From JBAXSK01 sp044358815 (GTDB lineage: Bacteria; Cyanobacteriota; Cyanobacteriia; Pseudanabaenales; Pseudanabaenaceae): a stretch of DNA of 17,263 nucleotides. Under the pieces are notes generated by a model. The model worked only from the letters and a program-made list of their open reading frames with translations. It ran no database searches and was not told the DNA's origin. The position numbers were made by a program, and so were the translations under genes. Location of the stretch: assembly GCA_044358815.1 (NCBI GenBank), contig JBIKNH010000080.1:1-17263 (forward strand), given 5' to 3'. Positions within the stretch are counted from its first letter, which is position 1. Every line of letters starts with the position of its first letter. Below are positions 6,452 to 14,385 of this stretch, piece by piece.

Positions 6452-7009
6452 TTATTGAGGATTATTGAAAATTGAGGGCATTGTCACTCGGAAGGGATTA
6501 TTTTCCATTTGTTCCGAAGCAATATTCCATTTGCGATTCACAATTGAATATGTGCCTAAAATGTTATTGCGTCGGTCAGTGAGTTCTACGATATAGGTTT
6601 GCGGTAGCATCTGCGCCTCTTGTCCCACCTTGTACAGAAAACTAAACCGATCCAAATAGTTGGCTTTAATCCATAGGTTAGACAGAACAACTATCCTTAC
6701 TTTCTTTTCACTGATCATGATTTTCTCAATCCAAGGCTGGTCATTCTGTTCTAGCCTCTCTTTAATCCACCACAGACTAGGATTAGCTTTGGTAATAGGA
6801 ATAGAATCAATCGGCTCGGTAACTTTCTGTCCATAGGCATTTAAGGAGGTGTAAGGATTAGATTCTCTAATGAGCGGTACCCCTAACAAACCCACACCCC
6901 ACAAAATGGAGGTAAGAAAACTGGTCGTTAATAATGTCGGCAATAATTGAGACAAGCCCATTCTTGATGCCTTCAAAATTGGGGGAGTGATGTCATGCTC
7001 GGAACTCAT
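6452..7009 (-). CDS. Unknown protein with one N-terminal membrane segment
   Basis: A 185-residue protein I do not recognise. Residues 1-20 are polar, then about 21-47 are hydrophobic (LLPTLLTTSFLTSILWGVGL and onward), suggesting a single membrane anchor or uncleaved signal. The remaining ~135 residues are mixed alpha/beta-like, with few charges clustered and no catalytic motif or cysteine. The start is well supported: ATG 7009 has AGGAG seven bases upstream, the best ribosome binding site in the window. It lies 131 bp downstream of recJ on the same strand and is closed by a good terminator, so it may be the last gene of a recJ transcript. Its stop is in a 10-bp duplication (TTATTGAGGA/TTATTGAAAA, 6452-6471). 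Confidence 0.75.
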   Translation of the reverse strand: MSSEHDITPPILKASRMGLSQLLPTLLTTSFLTSILWGVGLLGVPLIRESNPYTSLNAYGQKVTEPIDSIPITKANPSLWWIKERLEQNDQPWIEKIMISEKKVRIVVLSNLWIKANYLDRFSFLYKVGQEAQMLPQTYIVELTDRRNNILGTYSIVNRKWNIASEQMENNPFRVTMPSIFNNPQ

Positions 7010-7140
7010 ATAATCTCCTGAAGATGATAGAAAAATTACCTGATGTGAATTAGTGCAACCTATTAGTGCAATCTAACTGTAATTACCCTAAACTATGGAC
7101 ACTATGCTCACCCACTAAACTTACTGACTAAGTTATGTAC

Positions 7141-9750
7141 TTACTCAGTCATGGTCAAAATACTATCCTGAAAATTTTCTATTTTTAGACCATATTCTTG
7201 ATAGTTTTGCCATTGACTATCAAAAAATTGTTGTTGAAAACGATATTCTGTCACCCCAGCCCAGAATAATTCTAAATTAGGTGAAATTTCGGGATAGTGG
7301 TACAAAGGACTAGACAGATCCTGAGATAACATTCCTTGACAGCTAATCTGCCAATTTTGCTCCATCAAGTTTGACGTATCAAATTTGTTGATTATCCTAG
7401 GGTTTGCTTCTAGGGCATCGGGTTCTAGGGGATCCGAGAATTCAACAGGTAATTCAACAGGTTGCTCCTGTGAGACGTAATCATAGGTTTTACCGTATTG
7501 ATCGGTGATGACCATCCTATAACCGTAATCCCAGAGCGCCTGTAATCCTTGAACTAAAAGTCGGGGCTGATCAATAGCCAGTTTGTCGCTGATTTGCTGC
7601 CAAGAAACCACCCCACCAACCCGCTGTAAATACTTCGCGATCCCAACTAAAAGCCGCCACGTCTGCCTGTGATCCATTGCATCACTATGGGGCAACACAT
7701 AAGCCAAAACTAAGCCGCGACTTTGCGCCCCTCTTTTAAGCCAGTAATGTAATTTTTGCCATGAGGTAGGGCATTGGCGACACCAAGTGTAATCTGGTTC
7801 CGTTAGCTGGTGGGCGATTAAGTCCGGTTCTGGGTTTTGTCCTGTGGTGCGACAGTCCCACACGGGCAGCATTTCAGCTAGGTTCAGGAGTGGTAGTTCT
7901 AGTGTGTCTGGATTTGGCATCGCTGGTAACACACTGGTATTACATGACATTACATCCAGCAGAATCACTTCATGGTCGCGAAAATCCGTGAGATTCACCA
8001 CCACATCACACAGCCCAAGGGGTAAATCCACTATTTGGTGTTGATAGGACTTACCTCTGACCGTGTGGTTACTGGTGGGGTCCGACAAAATGAAATCTAT
8101 ATATCCAGCATTGAGTTTCTGGCTGGATTCCCTAGTAGACTTACCATAGACACTCTTTCGCTTGACATAAAACGGCTTGAATTCTATTTTTTGAAATATC
8201 ACCCGACAAATTCGCAGATTAGGGGGTAGATTCCCCATACCGTAGGGTTCTAACTGATTCAAGCTTTCGGCATTGTCACGGGTTACATCTTCCAATTTGA
8301 CCGTTAAATCAATCACTAATTCCTTTTGCGGCAAACCTTGATACTGCTGCCAAAAGTTCTGATTTAAGGCTTCCTGTAACAAAGGTAAATGCACCAACGG
8401 GAAACTCAAGCCTCCCGCTAAAGGATGTCCCCCAAACTTAGTGAGCAAGTTTTCTTGTCCTGCTAATAAGCTATACAAATCGACTCCCGCAGGGGCACGG
8501 GCACTGCCTTTGGCTAACTCACCGTCAATGGTGCATAAAATTACGGGGCGCTGATATTCTTTGACCAATTCCCCTGCCACCAAGCCTAAAATCCCCACTG
8601 ACCAGTCAGGATCTGCTAATAAAATCACCCCAGTGGTTGACAGATCCAACTGCTTGACGCGCTTCTCAATCTCTGATCTAGTTTGTCGCTGTAAATCTTT
8701 GCGTTCAGTATTGGCAATCTCTAACCGTTCTACGAGTGCTTTAGCCCGTTGGGGATTTTGAGTCGTCAGTAACTCAACGCAATCATTCACCTGTCCCCAC
8801 ATCCGACTAGCCGCATTGATCCGAGGAGCGATGCCATAACTAATATCCCTAGCGCGATCGCCAGCCATCCGACATTTATCCACCAAAGCAGATAAGCCTG
8901 GGCGCATCTTTTTCCCCAAGGCTCGACTGCGAGTTAACAGGTTCAGTCCCTTTTGAGCTAAGTAACGACAATCTCCCTGCAACTGCACCAGGTCCGCAAT
9001 TAACCCAATGGCAACTAAATCCAATAACTTTTCGCATGATGCCTCACAATCTGCTGCTAGAGTTTGGGGCATTATTTCATACAAGACTTCAATTAACTTA
9101 TAAGCCACCGCCACCCCCGACAAATGATGCAGCGGATGATCAGCGGCAAAATTACGGGAATTAATCAACCCTATGACCGGAGGGCGCTCTGGGGGTAATG
9201 TGTGATGATCAGTGATAATTACTTCAAACCCTAGACTTGCAGCATAAAGGATCTCCTGATGATTACTGCTGCCCGTGTCACAGGTGATAATTAATTGAGA
9301 TTGCGGAAACTCCCGTCGCAAAAAATCTAACCCCGCCACCGATAGCCCGTGAGATTCCTGTAACCGATCGGGAATATAGAAATGTAATCGTTCGTTTTGC
9401 GGAAACCAAGGGGCTAAACCTTCCCATAAAACAGCGGTTGCCGTAATGCCGTCACTGTCAAAATCCCCCCAAATAATTACCGTTTCTTGTTGCTGGTGCG
9501 CCCTCTGCAATCGCGCCACTACTGCTGTCATTTCTGCCCCAAATTCCCAGCCGCTACTTGGGCGGTAATAATCGGGATCAATAAAACTTTGGACTGCTTC
9601 AGGGGTGACCTTACCTCGTTGCCAAAGCAATTGCGCCCCCCATAAGCCAACAGTTTCCACTAACCACGACGGGGCGGGATGATCAGGTGGAAACTGCCAC
9701 TCATAACGAGGCGCATAATGAAAATCAGGTTGATCAGCGGTTTCTGCCAT
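7141..9750 (-). CDS. recJ: Single-stranded-DNA-specific 5'-3' exonuclease RecJ
   Basis: An 869-residue DHH-family nuclease acting in recombination and repair. The phosphoesterase domain shows DFDSDG (96-101), TCDTGSSN (157-163), the DHH triad (181-183) and NSR near 197-199. The DHHA1 domain shows KGSARAPAGVDLYSLL (414-429) and FGGHPLAGGLSF (439-450). The usual GGHxxAAG reads GGHPLAGG here, a mild substitution. An OB-like region follows, with ELVIDLTVKLEDV and LEPYGMGNLPPNLRI. The ~200-residue C-terminal extension is typical of cyanobacterial RecJ, which is longer than the ~577-residue E. coli protein. The start is ATG 9750 without a clear ribosome binding site. It lies 150 bp downstream of the sigma factor gene on the same strand, and a HIP1 octamer lies inside. 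Confidence 0.93.
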   Translation of the reverse strand: MAETADQPDFHYAPRYEWQFPPDHPAPSWLVETVGLWGAQLLWQRGKVTPEAVQSFIDPDYYRPSSGWEFGAEMTAVVARLQRAHQQQETVIIWGDFDSDGITATAVLWEGLAPWFPQNERLHFYIPDRLQESHGLSVAGLDFLRREFPQSQLIITCDTGSSNHQEILYAASLGFEVIITDHHTLPPERPPVIGLINSRNFAADHPLHHLSGVAVAYKLIEVLYEIMPQTLAADCEASCEKLLDLVAIGLIADLVQLQGDCRYLAQKGLNLLTRSRALGKKMRPGLSALVDKCRMAGDRARDISYGIAPRINAASRMWGQVNDCVELLTTQNPQRAKALVERLEIANTERKDLQRQTRSEIEKRVKQLDLSTTGVILLADPDWSVGILGLVAGELVKEYQRPVILCTIDGELAKGSARAPAGVDLYSLLAGQENLLTKFGGHPLAGGLSFPLVHLPLLQEALNQNFWQQYQGLPQKELVIDLTVKLEDVTRDNAESLNQLEPYGMGNLPPNLRICRVIFQKIEFKPFYVKRKSVYGKSTRESSQKLNAGYIDFILSDPTSNHTVRGKSYQHQIVDLPLGLCDVVVNLTDFRDHEVILLDVMSCNTSVLPAMPNPDTLELPLLNLAEMLPVWDCRTTGQNPEPDLIAHQLTEPDYTWCRQCPTSWQKLHYWLKRGAQSRGLVLAYVLPHSDAMDHRQTWRLLVGIAKYLQRVGGVVSWQQISDKLAIDQPRLLVQGLQALWDYGYRMVITDQYGKTYDYVSQEQPVELPVEFSDPLEPDALEANPRIINKFDTSNLMEQNWQISCQGMLSQDLSSPLYHYPEISPNLELFWAGVTEYRFQQQFFDSQWQNYQEYGLKIENFQDSILTMTE
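8854..8861. repeat. HIP1 octamer GCGATCGC (in recJ)
   Basis: A perfect copy of the cyanobacterial iterated palindrome. Confidence 0.9.
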
Positions 9751-9900
9751 AGGTTAGGAGAAATTACCAGTCAGGGTTAGGGTTGGACGGGAGAACAGAT
9801 ACGAGAACAGATGCTAAGGCAATGATGCAATTATTATCCCTAATAACTCTCCCTAATCCCAACCATCTAGCCCTTCACAGCCAGACCTAAACCACCAGCC

Positions 9901-11073
9901 CTAACTAGCCAAATACTCTTGAACTCTGGTGCGACGTTTCCGTAAATAGTCCATTGCTTGGCGTTCCAATTGGCGAACTTGCTCACGGCTGAGATCCATG
10001 TGTTTGCCGATACTCGTCAAAGACATTTCTTGACCATTATCGAAACCGTAACGCAGCATCATCACTTGCCGTTGTTTGTCTGGCAACTCCTGCAACAAAT
10101 TCCGTAAATCTGTCCGCAGGGATTCTGACTCCACAAAAGCATCCGGTGAGCGTCCTGTGTCTTCTAGTAATTCTGCCAATTCCGTATCTTGATTATCACC
10201 AATTTTTAAATCAAGGGAAATCGGCTGCCGTGCCAAAGAAAAACATTCCCGTACCTGTTCCACCTTCAATTCCAAAGATTGGGCAATCTCTTGGATACTC
10301 GCCAAACGCCCCAATTCTTGGGACAATTGCCGCTGCACTTTCTTGATTTTATTCAACTTTTCGGTGATATGCACCGGTAACCGAATCGTCCGCGACTGTT
10401 GGGCGATCGCTCGCGTAATGGCTTGGCGAATCCACCAATAGGCATAGGTAGAAAACTTATAACCCTTCATCGGGTCAAACTTCTCTACGGCTCGCTCTAA
10501 ACCAAGGGTTCCCTCTTGCACCAAGTCCAACAGTTCTAAATTACGCTTTTGGTACTTCTTCGCCACAGAAACCACTAACCGTAAATTAGCTTCAATCATT
10601 TTCCGCTTGGCTCTAGTACCTTGCTTGAGCGCCTGATTAAGGTTCTCTGCGTCTATTTTTGCTAAAGCCGCCCACTCGTGATTTGTGGGTAGACGATGTT
10701 CTCTACTGACAAACTTCTCTTGCAACGCAAATAAGGCTGTCATTTGCTGGACTTGCTTACCATAGACAATTTCTTCCTCATTAGTCAGCAGCGGAATTTT
10801 GCCAATTTCATGAAGATAAGTCCGCACCATATCCCCAGACATCCCCACAGACTTGCCTGTAAATATTGCTTTACCTGTTAAAGGGTGGTCTGATTTGCTG
10901 AGACTAAGATCATCATGATCAATATGATCAATCATCACATCTCCATGAATTTCATCACTGCTAACCATTAGTAAATCCATAGCTCCCTCTCCCACTGTGT
11001 CTCGGCTAACTAAATCCGTAATGATGCCAAAATCTGTACTGCTCAAAACATCGTTGAATATATTGTTTTTCAT
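9901..11073 (-). CDS. Group 2 sigma-70 factor (RpoD-like, closest in feel to SigC)
   Basis: Directs RNA polymerase to promoters; group 2 factors are non-essential relatives of the primary sigma, used in stress, nutrient or stationary adaptation. Numbering is from ATG 11073 (390 residues). A variable ~75-residue N-terminus is followed by region 1.2 (VRTYLHEIGKIPLLTNEEE), region 2 with LDLVQEGTLGLERAVEKFDP and the -10-recognition segment YAYWWIRQAITRAIAQQSR, region 3, and region 4 ending MDLSREQVRQLERQAM. Region 4.2 has Gln365 where the family consensus RERVRQ has Arg. A TTG six codons upstream (11091) is an alternative start with AAGGTG before it; ATG 11073 has GGGAG 11 bases upstream. SigC is a guess. 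A 2.2-kb gene-free region lies upstream. Confidence 0.9.
   Translation of the reverse strand: MKNNIFNDVLSSTDFGIITDLVSRDTVGEGAMDLLMVSSDEIHGDVMIDHIDHDDLSLSKSDHPLTGKAIFTGKSVGMSGDMVRTYLHEIGKIPLLTNEEEIVYGKQVQQMTALFALQEKFVSREHRLPTNHEWAALAKIDAENLNQALKQGTRAKRKMIEANLRLVVSVAKKYQKRNLELLDLVQEGTLGLERAVEKFDPMKGYKFSTYAYWWIRQAITRAIAQQSRTIRLPVHITEKLNKIKKVQRQLSQELGRLASIQEIAQSLELKVEQVRECFSLARQPISLDLKIGDNQDTELAELLEDTGRSPDAFVESESLRTDLRNLLQELPDKQRQVMMLRYGFDNGQEMSLTSIGKHMDLSREQVRQLERQAMDYLRKRRTRVQEYLAS
10403..10410. repeat. HIP1 octamer GCGATCGC (in the sigma factor gene)
   Basis: A perfect copy of the cyanobacterial iterated palindrome. Confidence 0.9.
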
Positions 11074-11748
11074 AGTTTTAGTTACTCCCAAATAAAATGC
11101 ACCTTGATTACTAGATCTAGAACAGAATATTCAACTAAACCGAGAAAACTACGACGATCAAAGCTTTACCGCATCTTAGTTATGAACTCTCTAGTCTTTT
11201 GTAGCTTTTGACATCAACTCAAACAGCTAACCAGCTAACCAGAAAAAGCATTTCTGCCACAGTCTAGCTGGTTCCACCGAAAGCCGAAAGATCACTGATT
11301 AATCTCATTGCCATCAACTAACTAACAACTGTACCAACCAGCAACGTAACTATTTAGTTCTGTACCACAAGCCTTATTTGTTATTGCTGATGAGTCTTTG
11401 TTGAGTTCATTTAGCCTTATTTAACCTAGCTTTATTTAGTTTTAGCTTTATTTAATTTAGCTTTACCTAGGTGTACCTAAACTACCTGCTGATTTGTCTC
11501 ATTACTTTCTCTGGGGTTTGTAAGTCATATGACCAGTTTGGTTACCAGTTAGTTCATTAAACAAGGTTTAGTAGCTAAATTTAGTAGTTAAATGTTGACT
11601 AGAGCCATTACCAACTAGAACAAATGATGAGCCGCTATAATGTTGACTATCAGTAAATAACAATAGATGCCAAAGAGTGGACCCTAGCCAGCAACCCCTC
11701 AGATTTAGTCGATCATACCCAGTTAAGTAAAGACATCCCTCAGCCGAA

Positions 11749-11860
11749 ACCCTTAGTAGAATGTTTTCAGTACAGTATTTTGAGTGAAGTGTTTCCAGTG
11801 AAGCGCTTTCAGTAAAACTCTTCAAGTGAAACGTTTTGAGTAAAGTGGTTCGATTAAAGA
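11749..11860. repeat. Strictly phased 14-bp degenerate repeat array, about eight units
   Basis: Six clear units, each exactly 14 bp, begin at 11763, 11777, 11791, 11805, 11819 and 11833. Examples are GTTTTCAGTACAGT, ATTTTGAGTGAAGT, GTTTCCAGTGAAGC and GTTTTGAGTAAAGT. Weaker units precede at 11749 and follow at 11847. Approximate consensus is GTTTTCAGTGAAGT, with a small dyad TTTC-AGT-GAAA. Fourteen is not a multiple of three, so the array is not a coding repeat. It ends about 790 bp upstream of the sigma factor start. Confidence 0.6.
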
Positions 11861-12348
11861 TCCTCCGACAAAAGATAGGCTAGAAAGCTTACTAAAAATT
11901 ACTAAAACTTTTATTTACTAAAACTTTTACCCATCCAGTTAACTACTCAGTTTTGCCCTACTGCCTAGAAAAAGTATCCCTAAAATCCCTCGACTCAACG
12001 AACCCATCATTTCCAGTTACTCCTTCCGAAACACAGCTACCGTGCCACACCTATCATTGCCGTTGATCGTTATACCGAGGCTATCCTATGGCAGCCAGTC
12101 CCAGAATGCAGTCTCACTCTTTCTAACCTTTTTCTAACCGTTATCATAGATGCTCGGTTATCATGACTAGCAGCAGTGTACTGAATCGATGGGACAGGTG
12201 ATCTAAATAGCAAATCTAGCTCTGGCTATGCCACATCCTAGGGAGTGATCTTTACTTCCTATCGCAGTTCCCTAATTCCCTAATTAATCGTTTACTGGAG
12301 ATAGGCATTAGTCTATACATGATATGGCTCAGTGTACGGATGCCTTAA

Positions 12349-12438
12349 CCAGCAACACAGTGGGAATGGAATCAGCGCCAAGAAAGTGAAAAGGAATGGC
12401 AGTTGATCATAGTACGGGAAGCCCTCAAAGAGCATTAA
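12349..12438 (+). pseudogene. Possible C-terminal gene remnant with terminator-like hairpin
   Basis: An open stretch after a stop at 12346 reads PATQWEWNQRQESEKEWQL followed by IIVREALKEH and a TAA stop. It has the charged amphipathic-helix character of a real protein tail, unlike its surroundings, and no start codon of its own. The stop overlaps a palindrome AATCAA/TTGATT (12437-12452) followed by TTTT, resembling a simple terminator. I cannot name the family. It may equally be chance. Confidence 0.2.
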
Positions 12439-13273
12439 TCAAAGGTTTGATTTTAGGTTTGGCGTAATTTAGCAGCCCGAACCCAGTAGTTTCAACTGAT
12501 GAACCTACCAGTGGCACTCATTGATCTTTAGCAGAAGCAAGAATGTTTGCTGTAGGAGAAGTATTTAAAGAGAATATTTAAATAAGTGAGTTTAAGTAAT
12601 TTAACTAATTGCTTGATAATTGTTTGAATAGGCTGTCCTAAAACATAGGTTTTGATCTAATAAGTTTGTAACTTTTACCCCTAGCACTTGTCATCTATCA
12701 AAAGTTGTTTTGTTCTATGACTATCTGCCGTGACAATAAATTTTGATTTTTGGTTCCTCTCTGCCTCCCATGCCAACCATTGCCAGGTATTTAATGGCAT
12801 ACATTACCTAACATTACCTCAATTCTTTTTTCGCCCACTGAGTATTTACACTTACTCCAAGAAAGTGCTAGCCTAAAAGTGTCAGCTTCAGCCTATTACT
12901 ACAACTAAATCATTATCTCTGTTATTGCCCCTTAGTTATTTTCATCCAGTAATTCCTAGAAACCAGTAACTCCTAGAAGTTAGTCTAGAAATTAGTCTAG
13001 AAATTAGTTATGTGAATTTAGGTGAATTGGTCTGAATTAAGGTTGAAGAAACCATTAAGGTTAGCCATAATCGCCCCAGTGACAGGCAACAATCAGCACT
13101 ATGACACCTTATGGTGATGCTGTTATGGTGATGTTTAGGGGCGGCAGTTAAGTCGTGAAATCTTGGCATAATGCCATACTTAAGACAATTACTCTGAGGG
13201 ATAATTCTGATGTCTTGGTAAATCATTACAGAACAACGATCCCGTAAGCATGATTTGAGGGTAAGGTTATTAG

Positions 13274-13699
13274 GTGGATGTAGTGAATGAGGAATGGTAC
13301 ACTAACGTGGGTTGGCGGGTGCGTGGGATTCGTGGTGCAACGACGGCTGATGCAAATACCTATGAAGCCATCGAAGCGGCTGTGTTGGAATTAATGGATC
13401 AGATAGAGTTAGAAAACACTATCGATCCGGCGGAAATTGTCAGCGTGACTTTCTCGGTAACGGCGGATTTGGATGTGGTATTCCCCGCTAAAATTGCTCG
13501 CTCCCGTCCCCGATGGGAGTATGTGCCTTTGATGGATATTCAACACATGGCAGTACAGGGCAGTTTAGCTAAGTGTATTCGGGTGTTGATGCACGTTAAC
13601 ACACCACTGTCACAGCAAGAAATGCATCATGTTTATTTGCGGGGTGCGCAACAGTTACGCCCCGATTTGCTGGTGCATCAGCCTTCAGTGTCTGTGTAG
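13274..13699 (+). CDS. aroH: AroH-type monofunctional chorismate mutase
   Basis: A 141-residue protein predicted to convert chorismate to prephenate for phenylalanine and tyrosine synthesis, as a homotrimer like the Bacillus subtilis enzyme. Family blocks are RVRGIRGATT (15-24), SVTADLDVVFPAKIARSR (61-78), GSLAKCIRVLMHVNT (96-110) and HHVYLRGAQQLRPDL (118-132). Aligned by eye to B. subtilis AroH, Arg7, Arg63, Arg90 and Tyr108 are kept (here Arg20, Arg76, Arg103, Tyr121), but Glu78 is His91 and Cys75 is Asp88. The start is GTG 13274 with AAGG seven bases upstream; GTG 13283 is an alternative. The Rrf2 gene follows 28 bp downstream, probably in the same operon. The stop codon lies in an 11-bp duplication (13691-13712). 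Confidence 0.9.
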   Translation: MDVVNEEWYTNVGWRVRGIRGATTADANTYEAIEAAVLELMDQIELENTIDPAEIVSVTFSVTADLDVVFPAKIARSRPRWEYVPLMDIQHMAVQGSLAKCIRVLMHVNTPLSQQEMHHVYLRGAQQLRPDLLVHQPSVSV

Positions 13700-13727
13700 C
13701 CTCTGTATAGTCGCTGAACAGTTACAC

Positions 13728-14186
13728 ATGAAATTAACTAGGCGTGGACATTACAGCGTAAAAGCCATGCTTGATCTGGCGATGCAGCCGAGGGGTGAAC
13801 TGGCTTCGGTGCGCCAAATTGCCCAACGCCAAGGCATTCCCGCTCCCTATTTAGAAAAATTACTTATTGCTTTGCGTCAAGCTGGTTTAGTGGACGCGGT
13901 GCGGGGCAGTCAGGGGGGCTATCGTCTCAAAAAATCCCCTAGACGCATTTTAGTCGGCGAAATTTTAGCGGCAGTGGGTGAAGATCTACCTAGCCTCGAC
14001 GGTTTAACGAATCAACAAACCACAACCACGCCCCACCAAGCCTCAGACTGGGTGACTTTATCTTTGTGGCAGAGGCTGGATAACAAATTTCGCGAGGCGA
14101 TCTATAGCATCCGCCTAGAGGACCTTTACTACGATGCCCGCAGTTGGCAGGCGGCTCAAGGGGATGACACTAATTTCATGATCTAA
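13728..14186 (+). CDS. Rrf2 family transcriptional regulator, without cysteines
   Basis: A 152-residue winged-helix regulator starting at ATG 13728 (MKLTRRGHYSVKAMLDLAM), the canonical Rrf2 opening; upstream in-frame starts would add a Cys-rich sequence overlapping aroH and are rejected. The recognition region is SVRQIAQRQGIPAPYLEKLL (26-45), with the wing RGSQGGYRLKK near 60-70. Many Rrf2 proteins such as IscR and NsrR bind an Fe-S cluster through three cysteines in the later half; this protein has no cysteine at all, so it probably does not sense through a Cys-ligated cluster. No clear ribosome binding site is present; translation may be coupled to aroH (28-bp gap). The end is duplicated three times at a 14-bp period. 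Confidence 0.88.
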   Translation: MKLTRRGHYSVKAMLDLAMQPRGELASVRQIAQRQGIPAPYLEKLLIALRQAGLVDAVRGSQGGYRLKKSPRRILVGEILAAVGEDLPSLDGLTNQQTTTTPHQASDWVTLSLWQRLDNKFREAIYSIRLEDLYYDARSWQAAQGDDTNFMI

Positions 14187-14216
14187 ACTTCATGATCTAA
14201 ATTTCATAATCTATAG
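14175..14216. repeat. Three 14-bp tandem repeats over the Rrf2 stop codon
   Basis: The units TTCATGATCTAAAC, TTCATGATCTAAAT and TTCATAATCTATAG start at 14175, 14189 and 14203. The first contains the last codons and the stop of the Rrf2 gene. The third overlaps the terminal repeat of MITE copy B, so the element appears to have inserted into, or to share its edge with, the array. Confidence 0.75.
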
Positions 14217-14359
14217 TCAAATAAGATGATGATGGCACGTTATTTAGGGTACTTGTCAGACAAGATGTCTGACCTACAAGGTATCAATAAACGTGGGATG
14301 GACACCTTGCCCATTGATCCGCTTACAAGACTGTCCCAAGATTACTTGACATGACTATA
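14212..14359. mobile_element. MITE copy B (TA-flanked, TIR TATAGTCA)
   Basis: A 148-bp element matching copy A (3718-3866) end to end in the same orientation, with TATAGTCA at 14212 and TGACTATA ending at 14359. Hairpin 1 (14255-14273, GTCAGACA/TGTCTGAC) is unchanged. Hairpin 2 (14298-14314, ATGGACA/TGCCCAT) has one mismatch on the plus strand that becomes a G-U pair on the minus-strand RNA. It lies 25 bp after the Rrf2 stop and 26 bp after the PCP_red stop, so its hairpins may also end both converging transcripts. Confidence 0.8.
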
Positions 14360-14385
14360 GATCCTATCGACCTGACCACTGCCTA

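Larger units (their letters stand above)
11074..13273. other. 2.2-kb gene-free region upstream of the sigma factor and aroH
   Basis: I find no credible gene here. Reading frames at 11568-11825 and 13008-13226 (minus) have no family resemblance, no ribosome binding site and unnatural composition. The region is rich in short tandem duplications: CAGCTAAC near 11224; a ~16-bp TTTAGCTTTATTTA-like unit, 11407-11470; TTTAGTAGCTAAA/TTTAGTAGTTAAA, 11568-11593; the 14-bp array at 11749-11860; and a 12-bp CTAGAAATTAGT unit near 12984-13008. A possible gene remnant lies at 12349-12438. No tRNA, rRNA or known structured RNA was recognised. It must contain the divergent promoters of the sigma factor and aroH genes. 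Confidence 0.55.

Noticed and set aside
9773..9791. Telomere-like GGGTTAGGG tract between recJ and the sigma gene
   Set aside because: Only three G3 runs, too few for a simple G-quadruplex, and single occurrence; composition effect.
11074..11091. TTG start six codons upstream for the sigma factor
   Set aside because: Possible, since AAGGTG precedes it, but ATG 11073 is the commoner codon and has GGGAG upstream; kept as an alternative only.
11568..11825. 85-codon open frame on the minus strand
   Set aside because: It reads through the non-coding 14-bp array, has no ribosome binding site and resembles no family; treated as chance.
11846..11860. GGTTCGATT, resembling a tRNA T-arm
   Set aside because: No matching stem, acceptor or anticodon arm around it; it is the last unit of the 14-bp array.
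13008..13226. 72-codon open frame on the minus strand upstream of aroH
   Set aside because: Built from tandem-duplicated AT-rich DNA with His/Ser/Thr-rich composition; no family resemblance.
13629..13727. In-frame upstream extension of the Rrf2 gene
   Set aside because: It overlaps aroH, adds a Cys-rich sequence unlike the family, and the internal ATG at 13728 gives the canonical Rrf2 N-terminus.
3718..14359. Repeats of the two MITE copies as a CRISPR-like array
   Set aside because: Only two dispersed full-length copies with terminal inverted repeats; no spacer-repeat structure and no cas genes.
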